64,000 bases of DNA from an uncultured Duodenibacillus sp. GTDB lineage: Bacteria; Pseudomonadota; Gammaproteobacteria; Burkholderiales; Burkholderiaceae_F. Below, in pieces: positions 35,734-44,873 of the stretch. The notes under the pieces were generated by a model. That model did not search any database. It worked only from the letters and a program-made list of their open reading frames with translations, and had not been told where the DNA came from. Position numbers and translations under genes: made by a program. The stretch spans positions 1 to 64,000 of the forward strand of contig CALXOY010000017.1 of NCBI GenBank assembly GCA_944390145.1. Direction: 5' to 3'. Numbering within the stretch: position 1 is the first letter of the stretch; every line of letters starts with the position of its first letter.

Positions 35734-37074
35734 ATGTCAGAACGTAAACAAACGAATTTCGGCTCGCGCCTGGGATTCATCCTGGCTTCGGCGGGTTCCG
35801 CCGTGGGCCTCGGCGCCATCTGGAAGTTCCCCTACATGGCCGGCACCAACGGCGGCGCCGTGTTCATGCTCCCCTACATTTTTTTCACCGTGACGGTGGG
35901 CATGGCCCTGCTGCTGGCCGAATTTGCAATGGGGCGCGCCGGCCGCGACGGTCCGGTGGGCAGCCTCAACAATGTCTGCGGCAAGCCCTGGGGCATTTTC
36001 GGCGGCATCGGCGTCTTCACCGTCTTTCTGATTCTGTCCTTTTACTCGATCGTAGGCGGCTGGTGCCTCAAATACACGGCTGATGCGGCAACCGGCGTGG
36101 GGCTGCGGATTCCGCCCGACAAGCTTGGCGAATACTTCGGCGCGTTTGCCGCCGACGGCGTGAGCTCGTTTTTGATGCTGCTGGTCTTTCTCTTCATCAC
36201 CGCAATTGTCGTGCTGCGCGGCATTGACAAGGGGGTGGAGCGCTTTGCCAAGGTGCTCATGCCGGCGCTCTTCGTGCTGATGATCATCCTCATCATCCGC
36301 GGCGTGACGCTGCCGGGTGGCATGCAGGGCGTGGAATTCCTCTTTATGCCCCGCTGGGAGGACTTCAACGGCACGGCGCTATTCAACGCCATGGGCTTTT
36401 GCTTCTTCTCGCTGTCGCTTGGCGCCGGCACCATGATCACCTACGGCACCTATTTGAGCGACAAGGCCGATCTGCCGGGCAGCGTCGGCTGGGTGGCGGT
36501 GCTTGCGATTGCCTCGTCGCTGCTGGGCGGCCTGATGGTGATGCCCGCGGTGTTTGCCTTCGGGCTTGACCCGACGGCGGGCCCCGGCCTCACGTTTGTG
36601 ACGATGCCCGCCATTTTTGCCAAGATGCCGATGGGCCAGCTCTTTGCGGTCTTCTTCTACATCTGCCTGGTGGTGGCGGCTCTCACGAGCTCGGTTTCCA
36701 TGCTGGAGGCCTGCACGGCGTTTTTGAGCAAGGAATTCAACCTGCCGCGCCGCACGGCGATCATTTCGACCGTGATCGGCGCCGCCGTCGTGGGCCTGAT
36801 TGCGAATCTTTCCTTCGGCGCGTGGTCGGACGTGAAGATTTTCGGTAAAAATATCTTTGATCTCCTCGACTTTGTCACGAGCAATGTGGGCATGCCGCTC
36901 TCAACATTCGGCATTGCCATCGCCGCGGCCTGGGTGGCCTGGCCTGTGACGCGCAGCCAGCTCAACTACGGCGGCAACGTGCCCGAGCTGCGGCTCAAGG
37001 CAGCACGGGTCCTGATCGGCGTGATTTCGCCGCTCTTCGTGCTGATCGTGGCGCTCGGAGGCCTTTTCGGGTGA
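35734..37074 (+). CDS. NSS-family sodium-dependent transporter
   Basis: 446 residues, about 11-12 membrane segments, of the neurotransmitter:Na+ symporter family (LeuT fold). The unwound helix 1 is visible as FILASAGSAVGLGAIWKFPY, with GGAVFMLPYI following. Substrate is probably an amino acid; bacterial relatives carry Leu, Trp, Tyr or Met. No terminator with a T run follows; a perfect hairpin lies before sucC. Confidence 0.9.
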   Translation: MSERKQTNFGSRLGFILASAGSAVGLGAIWKFPYMAGTNGGAVFMLPYIFFTVTVGMALLLAEFAMGRAGRDGPVGSLNNVCGKPWGIFGGIGVFTVFLILSFYSIVGGWCLKYTADAATGVGLRIPPDKLGEYFGAFAADGVSSFLMLLVFLFITAIVVLRGIDKGVERFAKVLMPALFVLMIILIIRGVTLPGGMQGVEFLFMPRWEDFNGTALFNAMGFCFFSLSLGAGTMITYGTYLSDKADLPGSVGWVAVLAIASSLLGGLMVMPAVFAFGLDPTAGPGLTFVTMPAIFAKMPMGQLFAVFFYICLVVAALTSSVSMLEACTAFLSKEFNLPRRTAIISTVIGAAVVGLIANLSFGAWSDVKIFGKNIFDLLDFVTSNVGMPLSTFGIAIAAAWVAWPVTRSQLNYGGNVPELRLKAARVLIGVISPLFVLIVALGGLFG

Positions 37075-37112
37075 TCAATTTCTAAAGCAAAAAAGAAAAC
37101 ATCAAGGGAGCT

Positions 37113-37149
37113 GACAGCCGGCGTCGGGAACATCACTGCGCCGGCTGTC
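37113..37149 (+). promoter_or_regulatory. 11-bp hairpin immediately upstream of sucC
   Basis: GACAGCCGGCG and its exact complement with a 15-nt loop, ending 10 nt before the sucC ATG. No T run follows. It takes the place where a ribosome site should be. Confidence 0.7.
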
Positions 37150-37159
37150 GTTGAAAACA

Positions 37160-38332
37160 ATGAAGATTCATGAATACCAAGCCAAGGCGATTTTTGCCGG
37201 GGCGGGCATTCCTGTGGCTGCGGGCAAGCCCGCCTTCTCCGTCGACGAGGCGGTTCAGGCGGCCCGCGAGCTGGGCGGACAAGCCTGGGCGGTGAAGGCC
37301 CAGATTCACGCGGGCGGACGCGGCAAGGCCGGAGGCGTCAAGATCGCACGGTCGCTTGACGAAGTCCGCGAAGCGGCCGAAGCGCTTTTAGGCAAGGCGC
37401 TTGTGACGGCGCAGACCGGGCCCCAGGGCAAGGTCGTGGAGCGGCTTTATGTGGAGGCGGCAGCGGCGATTGCGGCCGAATTCTATGCCGCCGTGCTGGT
37501 CGACCGCGTCACGCAGACGGTCTGCCTGATGGCCAGCCGCAGCGGCGGCATGGACATCGAAGAGGTGGCCAGAACCAATCCCGGCGCGCTTTTAAAGCTC
37601 TACATCGACCCCACGGTGGGGCTCACGGATGAAGCGGCCTGCGCGCTTGCCAAAACGTTGGGATTTACGGGTGAAGGGGTTGATGCCGCCGCGGCGTTTT
37701 TCAAGAACCTCTACAAGGTTTTCATGGACAACGACGCAACGCTCGTGGAGGTCAACCCGTTTGCCGTGCTCGAAGACGGTTCGCTTCTTGCGGTCGACGC
37801 GAAGATGACCTTTGACGACAATGCGCTGTTCCGGCATCCGGAGCTTGAGGTGCTGCGCGACTTCAGCGAAGAGGATCCGCTGGAAACCCGCGCCAAGGCC
37901 AGTTCGCTCAGCTACATCGCCCTGGACGGCGACATCGCCTGCATGGTCAACGGTGCGGGCCTTGCGATGGCCACGATGGATGCGATCAAGCTCTACGGAG
38001 GCGAGCCCGCCAATTTTCTGGACGTGGGCGGCAGCGCCACGGTGGAAAAGGTGACGGCCGCCTTTGAGATCATGCTCTCCAATCCCAAGGTTACGACCGT
38101 GCTTGTCAACATCTTCGGCGGCATCATGCGCTGCGACACGATTGCCGAAGGCATCGTCGAAGCCTGCCGGCGCGTGAAGCTCTCCGTGCCGCTGGTGGTG
38201 CGCATGAACGGCACCAATGAGGAGATCGGCCGCAGGACGCTTGCCGAAAGCGGACTGAAGGTGATTGCAGCGGAAAACATGTCGGAGGCCGCCCACAAGG
38301 CGGTTCAGGCCGCTCACGGAGACGCAAAATGA
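37160..38332 (+). CDS. sucC: Succinyl-CoA synthetase beta subunit
   Basis: 390 residues (E. coli 388) from ATG 37160, [15 protein letters not shown]-grasp domain ([20 protein letters not shown]) and the CoA-ligase C-terminal domain ([23 protein letters not shown]). It couples succinyl-CoA to ATP/GTP formation. The TTG at 37151 in frame is a less likely start. No Shine-Dalgarno is visible; a hairpin lies there instead. Overlaps sucD by ATGA. Confidence 0.94.
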   Translation: MKIHEYQAKAIFAGAGIPVAAGKPAFSVDEAVQAARELGGQAWAVKAQIHAGGRGKAGGVKIARSLDEVREAAEALLGKALVTAQTGPQGKVVERLYVEAAAAIAAEFYAAVLVDRVTQTVCLMASRSGGMDIEEVARTNPGALLKLYIDPTVGLTDEAACALAKTLGFTGEGVDAAAAFFKNLYKVFMDNDATLVEVNPFAVLEDGSLLAVDAKMTFDDNALFRHPELEVLRDFSEEDPLETRAKASSLSYIALDGDIACMVNGAGLAMATMDAIKLYGGEPANFLDVGGSATVEKVTAAFEIMLSNPKVTTVLVNIFGGIMRCDTIAEGIVEACRRVKLSVPLVVRMNGTNEEIGRRTLAESGLKVIAAENMSEAAHKAVQAAHGDAK

Positions 38333-39207
38333 GCATTCTTGTCAACAGCAGCACGCGCGTGATCACGCAGGGCATGACGGGCAAGACGGGCGCCTTTCAC
38401 ACCCGCGCCTGCAGGGCCTATGCCAACGCGGAGAACTTTGTGGCTGGCGTCAACCCCCGCAAGGCGGGCTCGGAGATGGACGGCATCCCGATTTACGGAA
38501 CGGTGCGCGAAGCCAAGGAGGCGACCGGAGCCAACGCCTCCGTGATATACGTGCCGCCGGCTGGCGCCGCCGGCGCCATCATGGAGGCGGTTGAAGCCGG
38601 GCTCGATCTGGTGGTGTGCATCACCGAGGGTATTCCGGTGCTCGACATGTTGCGCGTAAAAAACCGCATGCGTCAGATGAAGAGCAAGACGCTGCTGCTC
38701 GGCCCCAACTGCCCGGGACTCATCACCCCCGATGAGATGAAGATCGGCATCATGCCGGGCCACATCTGCCGCAAGGGCAGAATCGGCGTGGTGAGCCGCT
38801 CGGGCACGCTCACCTATGAAGCGGTGGCGCAGCTCACCGACCTCGGGCTCGGCCAGTCCACTGCCGTGGGCATCGGCGGAGACCCCGTCAACGGCCTCAA
38901 GCACGTCGACGTGCTGAAGCTTTTCAATGAGGATCCCGAGACCGATGCGGTTGTCATGATCGGCGAAATCGGCGGCAGCGACGAGGAGATCGCCGCACAA
39001 TGGGCCCGCGACAACATGACCAAGCCCGTGGTGGGATTCATTGCCGGCGTGACGGCCCCCGCCGGAAAGCGCATGGGGCACGCCGGCGCCATCATCGCGG
39101 GCGGTCATGGAACGGCGAAGGAAAAGATCCGCGTCATGAACGACTGCGGCATCCGCACCACCATGGACCCGGGCGAAATCGGCAGTTTGCTCGCGTCGGT
39201 CTTGTGA
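38329..39207 (+). CDS. sucD: Succinyl-CoA synthetase alpha subunit
   Basis: 292 residues (E. coli 289). CoA-binding Rossmann part ([19 protein letters not shown]) and the active-site histidine region ([17 protein letters not shown]). Forms the enzyme with SucC. No 2-oxoglutarate dehydrogenase genes flank it. Confidence 0.95.
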   Translation: MSILVNSSTRVITQGMTGKTGAFHTRACRAYANAENFVAGVNPRKAGSEMDGIPIYGTVREAKEATGANASVIYVPPAGAAGAIMEAVEAGLDLVVCITEGIPVLDMLRVKNRMRQMKSKTLLLGPNCPGLITPDEMKIGIMPGHICRKGRIGVVSRSGTLTYEAVAQLTDLGLGQSTAVGIGGDPVNGLKHVDVLKLFNEDPETDAVVMIGEIGGSDEEIAAQWARDNMTKPVVGFIAGVTAPAGKRMGHAGAIIAGGHGTAKEKIRVMNDCGIRTTMDPGEIGSLLASVL

Positions 39208-39221
39208 AAAACCCGCAAAAG

Positions 39222-39280
39222 CCGGCGCGGCAAAGACAGAGCTAATTTTCTTGCGATAGCATGCAAGACTGCTGCGCCGG
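39222..39280 (+). promoter_or_regulatory. Structured region upstream of the terC-family gene
   Basis: The outer stem CCGGCGCGGC with GCTGCGCCGG (39271-39280) encloses an inner hairpin CTTGC/GCAAG (39250-39267). It may end sucCD or regulate the TerC gene. The conserved elements of the manganese yybP-ykoY riboswitch were not recognised. Confidence 0.5.
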
Positions 39281-39343
39281 AACCGGTAACAGAAGGCGCG
39301 CATCTAGTGCACGAAGAATTGAAAAAAGGGAGCGACCACCATC

Positions 39344-40096
39344 ATGGAATGGCTGTGGGATCTATTGGTTAATCTGCATTGGGGTGCAGTCGGTCAGATC
39401 ATCATGATCGACATCCTCCTTGGCGGCGACAACGCCGTTGTGATTGCGCTCGCCTGCCGCAATCTGCCGCATGAGCAGCGCGCCAAGGGCGTGTTCTGGG
39501 GCACGGCGGGCGCCATCATGCTGCGCGTGATTCTGATCACGTTTGCCGTCATGCTGCTCGATCTGCCCTTCCTAAAGCTGGTGGGCGCGGCGCTGCTCAT
39601 TTGGATTGGCGTGAAGCTCCTGGTGCCAGAAGAAGAGCACGGCAGCGAGAAGATCCAGGGCTCGTCCAAGCTGCTTGGCGCCATCAAGACCATCATCGTG
39701 GCCGACTTTGTGATGAGTCTGGACAACGTGATTGCCATTGCCGGCGCCGCTCAGCAGGCCCATGACGACCATCAGACGATCCTCGTGATCTTCGGCCTGC
39801 TGGTGTCCGTGCCCTTCATCGTGTTCGGCAGCCAGGTGATTTTGAAGCTGCTTGACCGCTTCCCCGTGATCGTGTGGATCGGCGGCGGCCTGCTCGGCTG
39901 GATCGGCGGCGGTCTGGTCACCTCCGACGGGTTTGTGGCCAAGCACATTCCGGATGCCGCGGCCTACCATTACCCGGCCGCCGTGATCGGCGCCATCCTC
40001 GTGGTGGCCATCGGCTGGGTGCTTGCCAAACGCGTCAAGGAAAGGGCGAAGACGCAGCCAGCCCAACAGGTGACAGAGCAAAAAGACGCTTCCTGA
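39344..40096 (+). CDS. TerC-family integral membrane protein (YjbE-like)
   Basis: 250 residues with seven or so membrane segments. The two TerC acidic motifs are present: DILLGGDNAVVIALA and VADFVMSLDNVIAIAGAA. Relatives export Mn2+ and are linked to metalation of exported enzymes and to tellurite resistance. Stands alone, with a GGGAG ribosome site and a structured leader. Converges on the sensor kinase gene. Confidence 0.86.
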   Translation: MEWLWDLLVNLHWGAVGQIIMIDILLGGDNAVVIALACRNLPHEQRAKGVFWGTAGAIMLRVILITFAVMLLDLPFLKLVGAALLIWIGVKLLVPEEEHGSEKIQGSSKLLGAIKTIIVADFVMSLDNVIAIAGAAQQAHDDHQTILVIFGLLVSVPFIVFGSQVILKLLDRFPVIVWIGGGLLGWIGGGLVTSDGFVAKHIPDAAAYHYPAAVIGAILVVAIGWVLAKRVKERAKTQPAQQVTEQKDAS

Positions 40097-40119
40097 TCCT
40101 GACGGGAAAAGTGAAGCAA

Positions 40120-40153
40120 AAGCCGGCGACATCCCCGGGACGTCCGCCGGCTT
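40120..40153. terminator. Hairpin between terC-family gene and sensor kinase gene (convergent)
   Basis: AAGCCGGCG pairs with CGCCGGCTT; an inner CCCCGGGA segment may add pairs. The T tract is weak (TTGTCGTTT). Confidence 0.6.
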
Positions 40154-40172
40154 GTCGTTTCTGCAGGTTTTG

Positions 40173-41489
40173 CTACTGCTCATCCAGGCGCCCGGCGGTG
40201 CTTCGGGCGACGAGCGTGACTTCAAAGACCGAGCCCTTTTCGGAGGGCCTCAGCGCAACCGTCCAGCCGGTCCGGCTGCAGATTTTCCTGACAATGCTCA
40301 GCCCCAGACCACAGCCGCCGGCCCCGGGATTCTTCTGCGCTGCGCTGCCGCGTTTTTGCGCCTCAAAAATGAGCTCGCGCTCCCCGGGCGCGATGCCCGG
40401 CCCCGTGTCTTTCACGAGAAAGCCCGTGGCGGTTTCCTCCAATTCGACGCTGCCGGAATCGGTGTACTCGACGGCGTTGCGCATCAGGTTGTTGACGACG
40501 GTGACAAGGAGCACGGGCGAGTAGTGTCCGGGACACCGGCCGGTTGTCTCGACGGTGAGGCGCAGGCCCTTTTTCTCTGCGGCCTCCCTCCAAACGGCGG
40601 CGCAGCGCTTTAGAAGCCCGGAAACCGAGTCGCCGCCGTCTTCGAAATGCGTCTCCGAGGACTGTCGGGCCAGATGCAGGAAAAGGCTCACCAGATCGCG
40701 CATCAAGCCGGCTGAATGCGTGATTTTTTCCAGCTGCCGGCGCTGTTTGGGGGCCAGAGGCGTCATTTCCAGCAGTTCGGCGCTCGTGGCAATGACGGTG
40801 AGCGGCGTTCTGAGCTCGTGCGAGACGTCGTTTGTAAAGGACTTTTCGCGCTCCAGCGAGCTGTGAAGGCGGCCGAGCGCATCATTGCAAATCCGGGCGA
40901 GCTCCCCGATTTCATCGCTGGTCATCACGGCTTCGGAGATCGGCCTGTAGGGGGAGGACTTGGCCGAGGCCTGAACCTCCCGGGCAAGGCGGCTCACGGG
41001 CTGCAGGATCACCCGCCGGGCAAGCCACAGTCCGAGAAGCCCGCCGAAGACAATCACCAGAATGCCGAAGCCGGCCGTCTGCAGCCAGAGCAGGTTTTCC
41101 TGGCGCTCGAAGTTTTCCTGATCCCGGACGTAGACGAGGTCCCGGCCGCCGTATTTTTGCTTGTAGACGTAGACGGCGGGCGACTCGCCGAGTTCTTCAT
41201 AGCCTTCGTCGAGATCCTTGAAGCGCTCCGGAATGGGGGCGAGCCCGGCAATGCCGCTGCCGTAGGCTGATTCGCCCGGATCCAGGCGCGGTGCGGCGCC
41301 CTCGTCAAGTTCCTCCTTGAGGTGCTGGAAATCCACGGCCATGGATTCGGACATCAAATAGGATTCGACAAAGTGCACGCTTCTCCAGATGGCAAAGGAG
41401 TAGCACAAGGCAAGCACCACCACGAGCGAAGCCGCCGAAAACATGATGCGCGTGGACAGGCTTTTTGCCCACAGCTTTTCTCTTAACAT
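40173..41489 (-). CDS. Sensor histidine kinase
   Basis: 438 residues. Membrane segment about 14-36, a periplasmic sensor part rich in acidic residues (about 37-135: EELDEGAAPRLDPGES, KDLDEGYEELGES), membrane segment about 140-160, HAMP, HisKA box with His224 (FTNDVSHELRTPLT), and HATPase_c (N box NNLMRNAVEY, DTGPGI, GCGLGLSIV). Overlaps the response regulator gene by 7 nt. Position beside a lipid A modification enzyme suggests a PmrB-like role in sensing cations or cationic peptides (inference); acidic periplasmic patches fit this. Confidence 0.88.
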   Translation of the reverse strand: MLREKLWAKSLSTRIMFSAASLVVVLALCYSFAIWRSVHFVESYLMSESMAVDFQHLKEELDEGAAPRLDPGESAYGSGIAGLAPIPERFKDLDEGYEELGESPAVYVYKQKYGGRDLVYVRDQENFERQENLLWLQTAGFGILVIVFGGLLGLWLARRVILQPVSRLAREVQASAKSSPYRPISEAVMTSDEIGELARICNDALGRLHSSLEREKSFTNDVSHELRTPLTVIATSAELLEMTPLAPKQRRQLEKITHSAGLMRDLVSLFLHLARQSSETHFEDGGDSVSGLLKRCAAVWREAAEKKGLRLTVETTGRCPGHYSPVLLVTVVNNLMRNAVEYTDSGSVELEETATGFLVKDTGPGIAPGERELIFEAQKRGSAAQKNPGAGGCGLGLSIVRKICSRTGWTVALRPSEKGSVFEVTLVARSTAGRLDEQ

Positions 41490-42202
41490 GGGTTTTTGGA
41501 TTCAGTCGGAGAGCCATCCTGCCGCGGGCCGGCGCTCACGCTCCAGCCCAGGCGCGGATGCGTTTGAATGAGGCTTGCGGCAAAGGGTTTGTCAACGGCC
41601 TGCCGCAGCAGATACATGTTCGAGCGCAGGCTGTCGGAGGCGGGCGGCGACATGCCGCTCCAGACAACGGCTTCCAGCCGTTCGCGGCTGACGATGCCCG
41701 GCGAGGCAAGCATCAAGGTTTTGAGAATCTTCAGACACGTGGGATTGAGTTCGATCGGACGGCCTGCGCGCGTCACGCGCATCGTCCTGCAGTCGAGCGC
41801 GAGGTCGGCCACGCGCAGCACGGCGTTTTCGGCGCCGTAGGCGCGGCGCAGCAGCGCTTCAAGCCGGGCGGCAAGCTCCCTGAGCGAAAAGGGCTTCACA
41901 AGGTAGTCGTCGGCGCCGGCCGAGAGTCCGTCGACGCGGTCGTCAATGGAATCGCGGGCGGTGAGCATCAGGATGGGAAGCTTGGCGTCGGCAAGCCGGA
42001 TGCGCCGGCAAAGCGTCAGGCCGTCCATTCCGGGCAGCCCGATGTCAAGCACCAGAAGGTCGATTCCTCCGGCTTGAAGGCGCTCCCAGGCGTCGGCCGA
42101 GCTGCACGTGCCCTCAACGCTCCAGCCCTTTGTCGAGAGGTATTCCACAACATTGGAAAGAATGTCGACGGAATCCTCCACCACCAATACCCGAAATCCC
42201 AT
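41483..42202 (-). CDS. OmpR-family response regulator
   Basis: 239 residues. Receiver domain with D10, phospho-acceptor D53 (LLVLDIGLPG), and LVKPFS Lys; winged-helix domain (ELNPTCLKILKTLML ... SLRSNMYLLRQAVDKPF). ATG 42202 is set by AAAGG on the minus strand. It is divergent from the PAP2-EptA gene, and four phased TTTGAC repeats lie between them, probably its binding sites. Confidence 0.88.
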   Translation of the reverse strand: MGFRVLVVEDSVDILSNVVEYLSTKGWSVEGTCSSADAWERLQAGGIDLLVLDIGLPGMDGLTLCRRIRLADAKLPILMLTARDSIDDRVDGLSAGADDYLVKPFSLRELAARLEALLRRAYGAENAVLRVADLALDCRTMRVTRAGRPIELNPTCLKILKTLMLASPGIVSRERLEAVVWSGMSPPASDSLRSNMYLLRQAVDKPFAASLIQTHPRLGWSVSAGPRQDGSPTESKNPC

Positions 42203-42318
42203 GGTGCGCCTTTTCCCAGATTTTTTTCGATTCCCTGCGGCCACAGTCTAGAGGGGAAGGGGGCGGGCCTTGTGCCGGCCGGAGACTATTTTCGGAAAGC
42301 TTGCCCGTTGTCAGAGTG

Positions 42319-42360
42319 TTTGACGGGTTTTTGACGGATTTTTTGACCGCTTTTTGACCT
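42319..42360 (+). promoter_or_regulatory. Four phased TTTGAC direct repeats (probable response-regulator site)
   Basis: TTTGAC(G/C)-type repeats with TGAC beginning at 42321, 42332, 42344 and 42355, spaced 11, 12 and 11 bp, about one helical turn each. OmpR-family regulators bind tandem repeats of this spacing. Located 118-160 nt downstream of the regulator start and 78-120 nt upstream of the PAP2-EptA ATG. Confidence 0.65.
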
Positions 42361-42437
42361 TGGGAAAGAACAATGCTCCGACAGAGCGCCCGGGGCTGCG
42401 TCAGCCCGTGCGGGGCGTTGTTTTGTGTTGTGTGCCC

Positions 42438-44783
42438 ATGAACGATTCCGTCCGTCCGATCAGCGTGCGTCCGCTGAATCTGCTTATCTGTCTTTTCCTG
42501 CCCGCCTGGCTTTTGCTCTGGCTTGTCGTGTTTGCGCCGCATGCGCTCGACCTGGCCGTTGCCCGGGCGATTGATCAGGCTGGTCTCGGCCCGGCGCTTG
42601 ACGCTGCGTTCGGCTCCTGGATCCGGCCTTTTCTGCATGAGGTGAGCAAATACACGGCCATTGCCGCGGCCGCGCTGGTGCTTTTCCGCCTCATCGGCAG
42701 CTTGCGTGCGCCTGCTGCGGATCCGGAGCGGAAAAAGCTTGTCTACATCCTTGCGGCAATGCTTGCCTGTGTGGCGCTTGTCGGCTTTCTCAAGCAGACG
42801 ACCGGCGTTTTCTGCCCGCGCACCACGACGGCCTTTGGCGGCGTGAACCCCATCACGGATCCGCATTTCGGCCTTTCCGTTGTTCCGGGAAACTGCTGGC
42901 CCGGAGGGGCGGCCGGAAGCGGCTTCTGTCTTTTTGCGTTCTTTTTTGCCTTAAGAGAGAGGCACCCGAAGGCGGCGCGCCTTGCCCTTGGGGCGGCGCT
43001 CGTTCTTGGCTCGGTCTCGGGTTTTGAACGCATGACGGGCGGCCTGCATTTTCTCTCCCACAATGTCGTTTCGCTGCTTCTTGACTGGACGCTTTGCGCG
43101 GCGATTTACGCGCTGATGTTCGAGCGGCACGGCCTTTTGGCCCGCATCCGCAGGGATGCGCAAAGTCTGACGAGCACGGGCGCAATCGCCTTCTGTCTGC
43201 TGTGGTGGGTGTTTGTCTTCAACGGTCCCGTGCTTGCGCATGTTTCCGGCCTCGTGCCTGCCGCCGGCGCCGCGCACGGTGCGCTCAACCTGCGGCTTGC
43301 CGCGGCCTGCACGCTTTTGTTTGCCGCCGGGGCGGCGGCCATCCTCTGCCTTTCCTTTGCCTTGCCGGACCTGCTTGCAAAGGCGCTTCTTTGCCTGCTG
43401 CATGCGGCAGCGGCCGTCTCCTTTGCCGGCATCGTCCTTTATGGCGCACTCATGACGCCGGACATGGTGCGCAATGCGCTTGCAACGGATTGGCAGGAAG
43501 CCTCGGGCTACTTCGGGCTGCGCACGGCGTTTGTCTTTTTCTGGAGCCTGCTGCCGCCGGTGCTCGTCACAGTTTTTGCAGAAGGCGGCCGCAGCAGGAT
43601 CCGGCTTTTGGGGTGCGCAGCCGGTGCGCTTGCCGCGGCGGCGGCCGTGATTCTTTTGAATTTTCAGATGTTTGCCGGCGCCATCCGCTCCGACAAGTCA
43701 CTGCGCTATCAGATCGCCCCCGTGACTCTTGTTGCCTCCGTCGTCAGAACGCTGACGCAGGATGCAAGCCCGGACGGCGCAAGACAGAAAACTGTCACCG
43801 ACCCCGCGCCCGTTCTCACGGCAAGGTACGACAAGCCGTCTTTGTTTGTCGTGGTGGTCGGCGAAACGACGCGCTCGGCCAACTGGGGGCTTGCGGGCTA
43901 CAAGCGCCTGGCTGAGTGCAGGCTTGTCGCGCGGGACTTGATCTCCTTTCCCGTGGTGACGGCCTGCGGCACCTCGACGGACGTGTCGCTGCCGTGCATG
44001 ATGAGCCGCATCGGCCGCAGCGACTACAACCGCAAGCGCATCATCAGCGAGGAGGCCCTTCCCGACATCCTGCAGCGGGCGGGCTATGCGGTGAAGTGGA
44101 TTGACAATCAATCCGGCTGCAAGGGCGTCTGCAGCCGCGTCGAATCGCGCCGCACGGACAGCCGCCTGAACCCGGCGCTCTGCCCGGACGGCCGCTGCTA
44201 CGACGGCATCCTCATCGAGGAGGTGAAGCGGGAGGCCGCACGCTTGAAAGCTTCCGGCAGCGCAAAGCCCGTCGTGCTCTTTTTGCACATGATCGGGCAG
44301 CACGGCCCGGCCTACACCGCGCGCTCTCCGCAAAAGGACAAGGTGTTCGGACCGGAATGCACCGACAGCGATCTGTCGAGCTGCTCGCGCGAGGGCATTG
44401 TCAACGCCTATGACAACGGCGTGGCCTACACCGACCGCGTTCTTGACGGAATCATCGATGTACTCGAGAGCCAAAAGGACATTGCCTCGGGACTGCTCTT
44501 TGTGTCGGACCACGGCGAGAGCCTGGGCGAGCACGGTCTGTATTTGCACGGGTCCCCCTACTGGCTGGGGCTGCGCGAGCAGATCGACGTGCCCATGCTG
44601 CTGTGGTTTTCCGATGATCTTCAGAAAAAAGAGGGCGGACGCATCGAGGCGCTCAGGCTGAACTCTGACAGGGTGAAGCCCTCGCACGAAAACTTCTACC
44701 ACACGATGCTCGGCCTGCTGGGCGTTCAAAGCACCACCTACCGTCCGGAATTTGACCTCACCCGCCCCAAGCCCGCCGCCTGA
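42438..44783 (+). CDS. Fused PAP2 lipid phosphatase - EptA-type phosphoethanolamine transferase
   Basis: 781 residues from ATG 42438 (the frame is open to 42354, inside the repeats). Residues about 1-230: a PAP2 membrane phosphatase with KQTTGVFCPR (about 119), the PGG turn, and RMTGGLHFLSH...D (about 197), like LpxE/LpxT relatives. Residues about 245-430: the EptA membrane domain. Residues about 465-770: the sulfatase-fold transferase with VVGETTRSANW, nucleophile Thr in CGTSTDVSLPC (about 513), SDHGESLGEHG (about 690) and the EptA disulfide cysteines (SGCKGVC, CPDGRC, PECTDSDLSSC). It may remove a lipid A phosphate and add phosphoethanolamine. No frameshift separates the halves. Confidence 0.87.
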   Translation: MNDSVRPISVRPLNLLICLFLPAWLLLWLVVFAPHALDLAVARAIDQAGLGPALDAAFGSWIRPFLHEVSKYTAIAAAALVLFRLIGSLRAPAADPERKKLVYILAAMLACVALVGFLKQTTGVFCPRTTTAFGGVNPITDPHFGLSVVPGNCWPGGAAGSGFCLFAFFFALRERHPKAARLALGAALVLGSVSGFERMTGGLHFLSHNVVSLLLDWTLCAAIYALMFERHGLLARIRRDAQSLTSTGAIAFCLLWWVFVFNGPVLAHVSGLVPAAGAAHGALNLRLAAACTLLFAAGAAAILCLSFALPDLLAKALLCLLHAAAAVSFAGIVLYGALMTPDMVRNALATDWQEASGYFGLRTAFVFFWSLLPPVLVTVFAEGGRSRIRLLGCAAGALAAAAAVILLNFQMFAGAIRSDKSLRYQIAPVTLVASVVRTLTQDASPDGARQKTVTDPAPVLTARYDKPSLFVVVVGETTRSANWGLAGYKRLAECRLVARDLISFPVVTACGTSTDVSLPCMMSRIGRSDYNRKRIISEEALPDILQRAGYAVKWIDNQSGCKGVCSRVESRRTDSRLNPALCPDGRCYDGILIEEVKREAARLKASGSAKPVVLFLHMIGQHGPAYTARSPQKDKVFGPECTDSDLSSCSREGIVNAYDNGVAYTDRVLDGIIDVLESQKDIASGLLFVSDHGESLGEHGLYLHGSPYWLGLREQIDVPMLLWFSDDLQKKEGGRIEALRLNSDRVKPSHENFYHTMLGLLGVQSTTYRPEFDLTRPKPAA

Positions 44784-44805
44784 TGAACCGGCTCAAGCGC
44801 CTCCG

Positions 44806-44829
44806 GCCGCCGCTGGCGGCGCAAATTTT
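44806..44829 (+). terminator. Probable terminator after the PAP2-EptA gene
   Basis: GCCGCC, loop GCT, GGCGGC, followed by GCAAATTTT. Located 22 nt after the stop. Confidence 0.55.
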
Positions 44830-44873
44830 GAGGCTGCCATAAGGTGGATGCCCTAAGCAGAAAGGATCCGGCC

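Noticed and set aside
39208..39343. yybP-ykoY manganese riboswitch before the TerC-family gene
   Set aside because: The conserved GGGGAGUA and ACCG loops of that motif could not be found; only generic nested stems are present.
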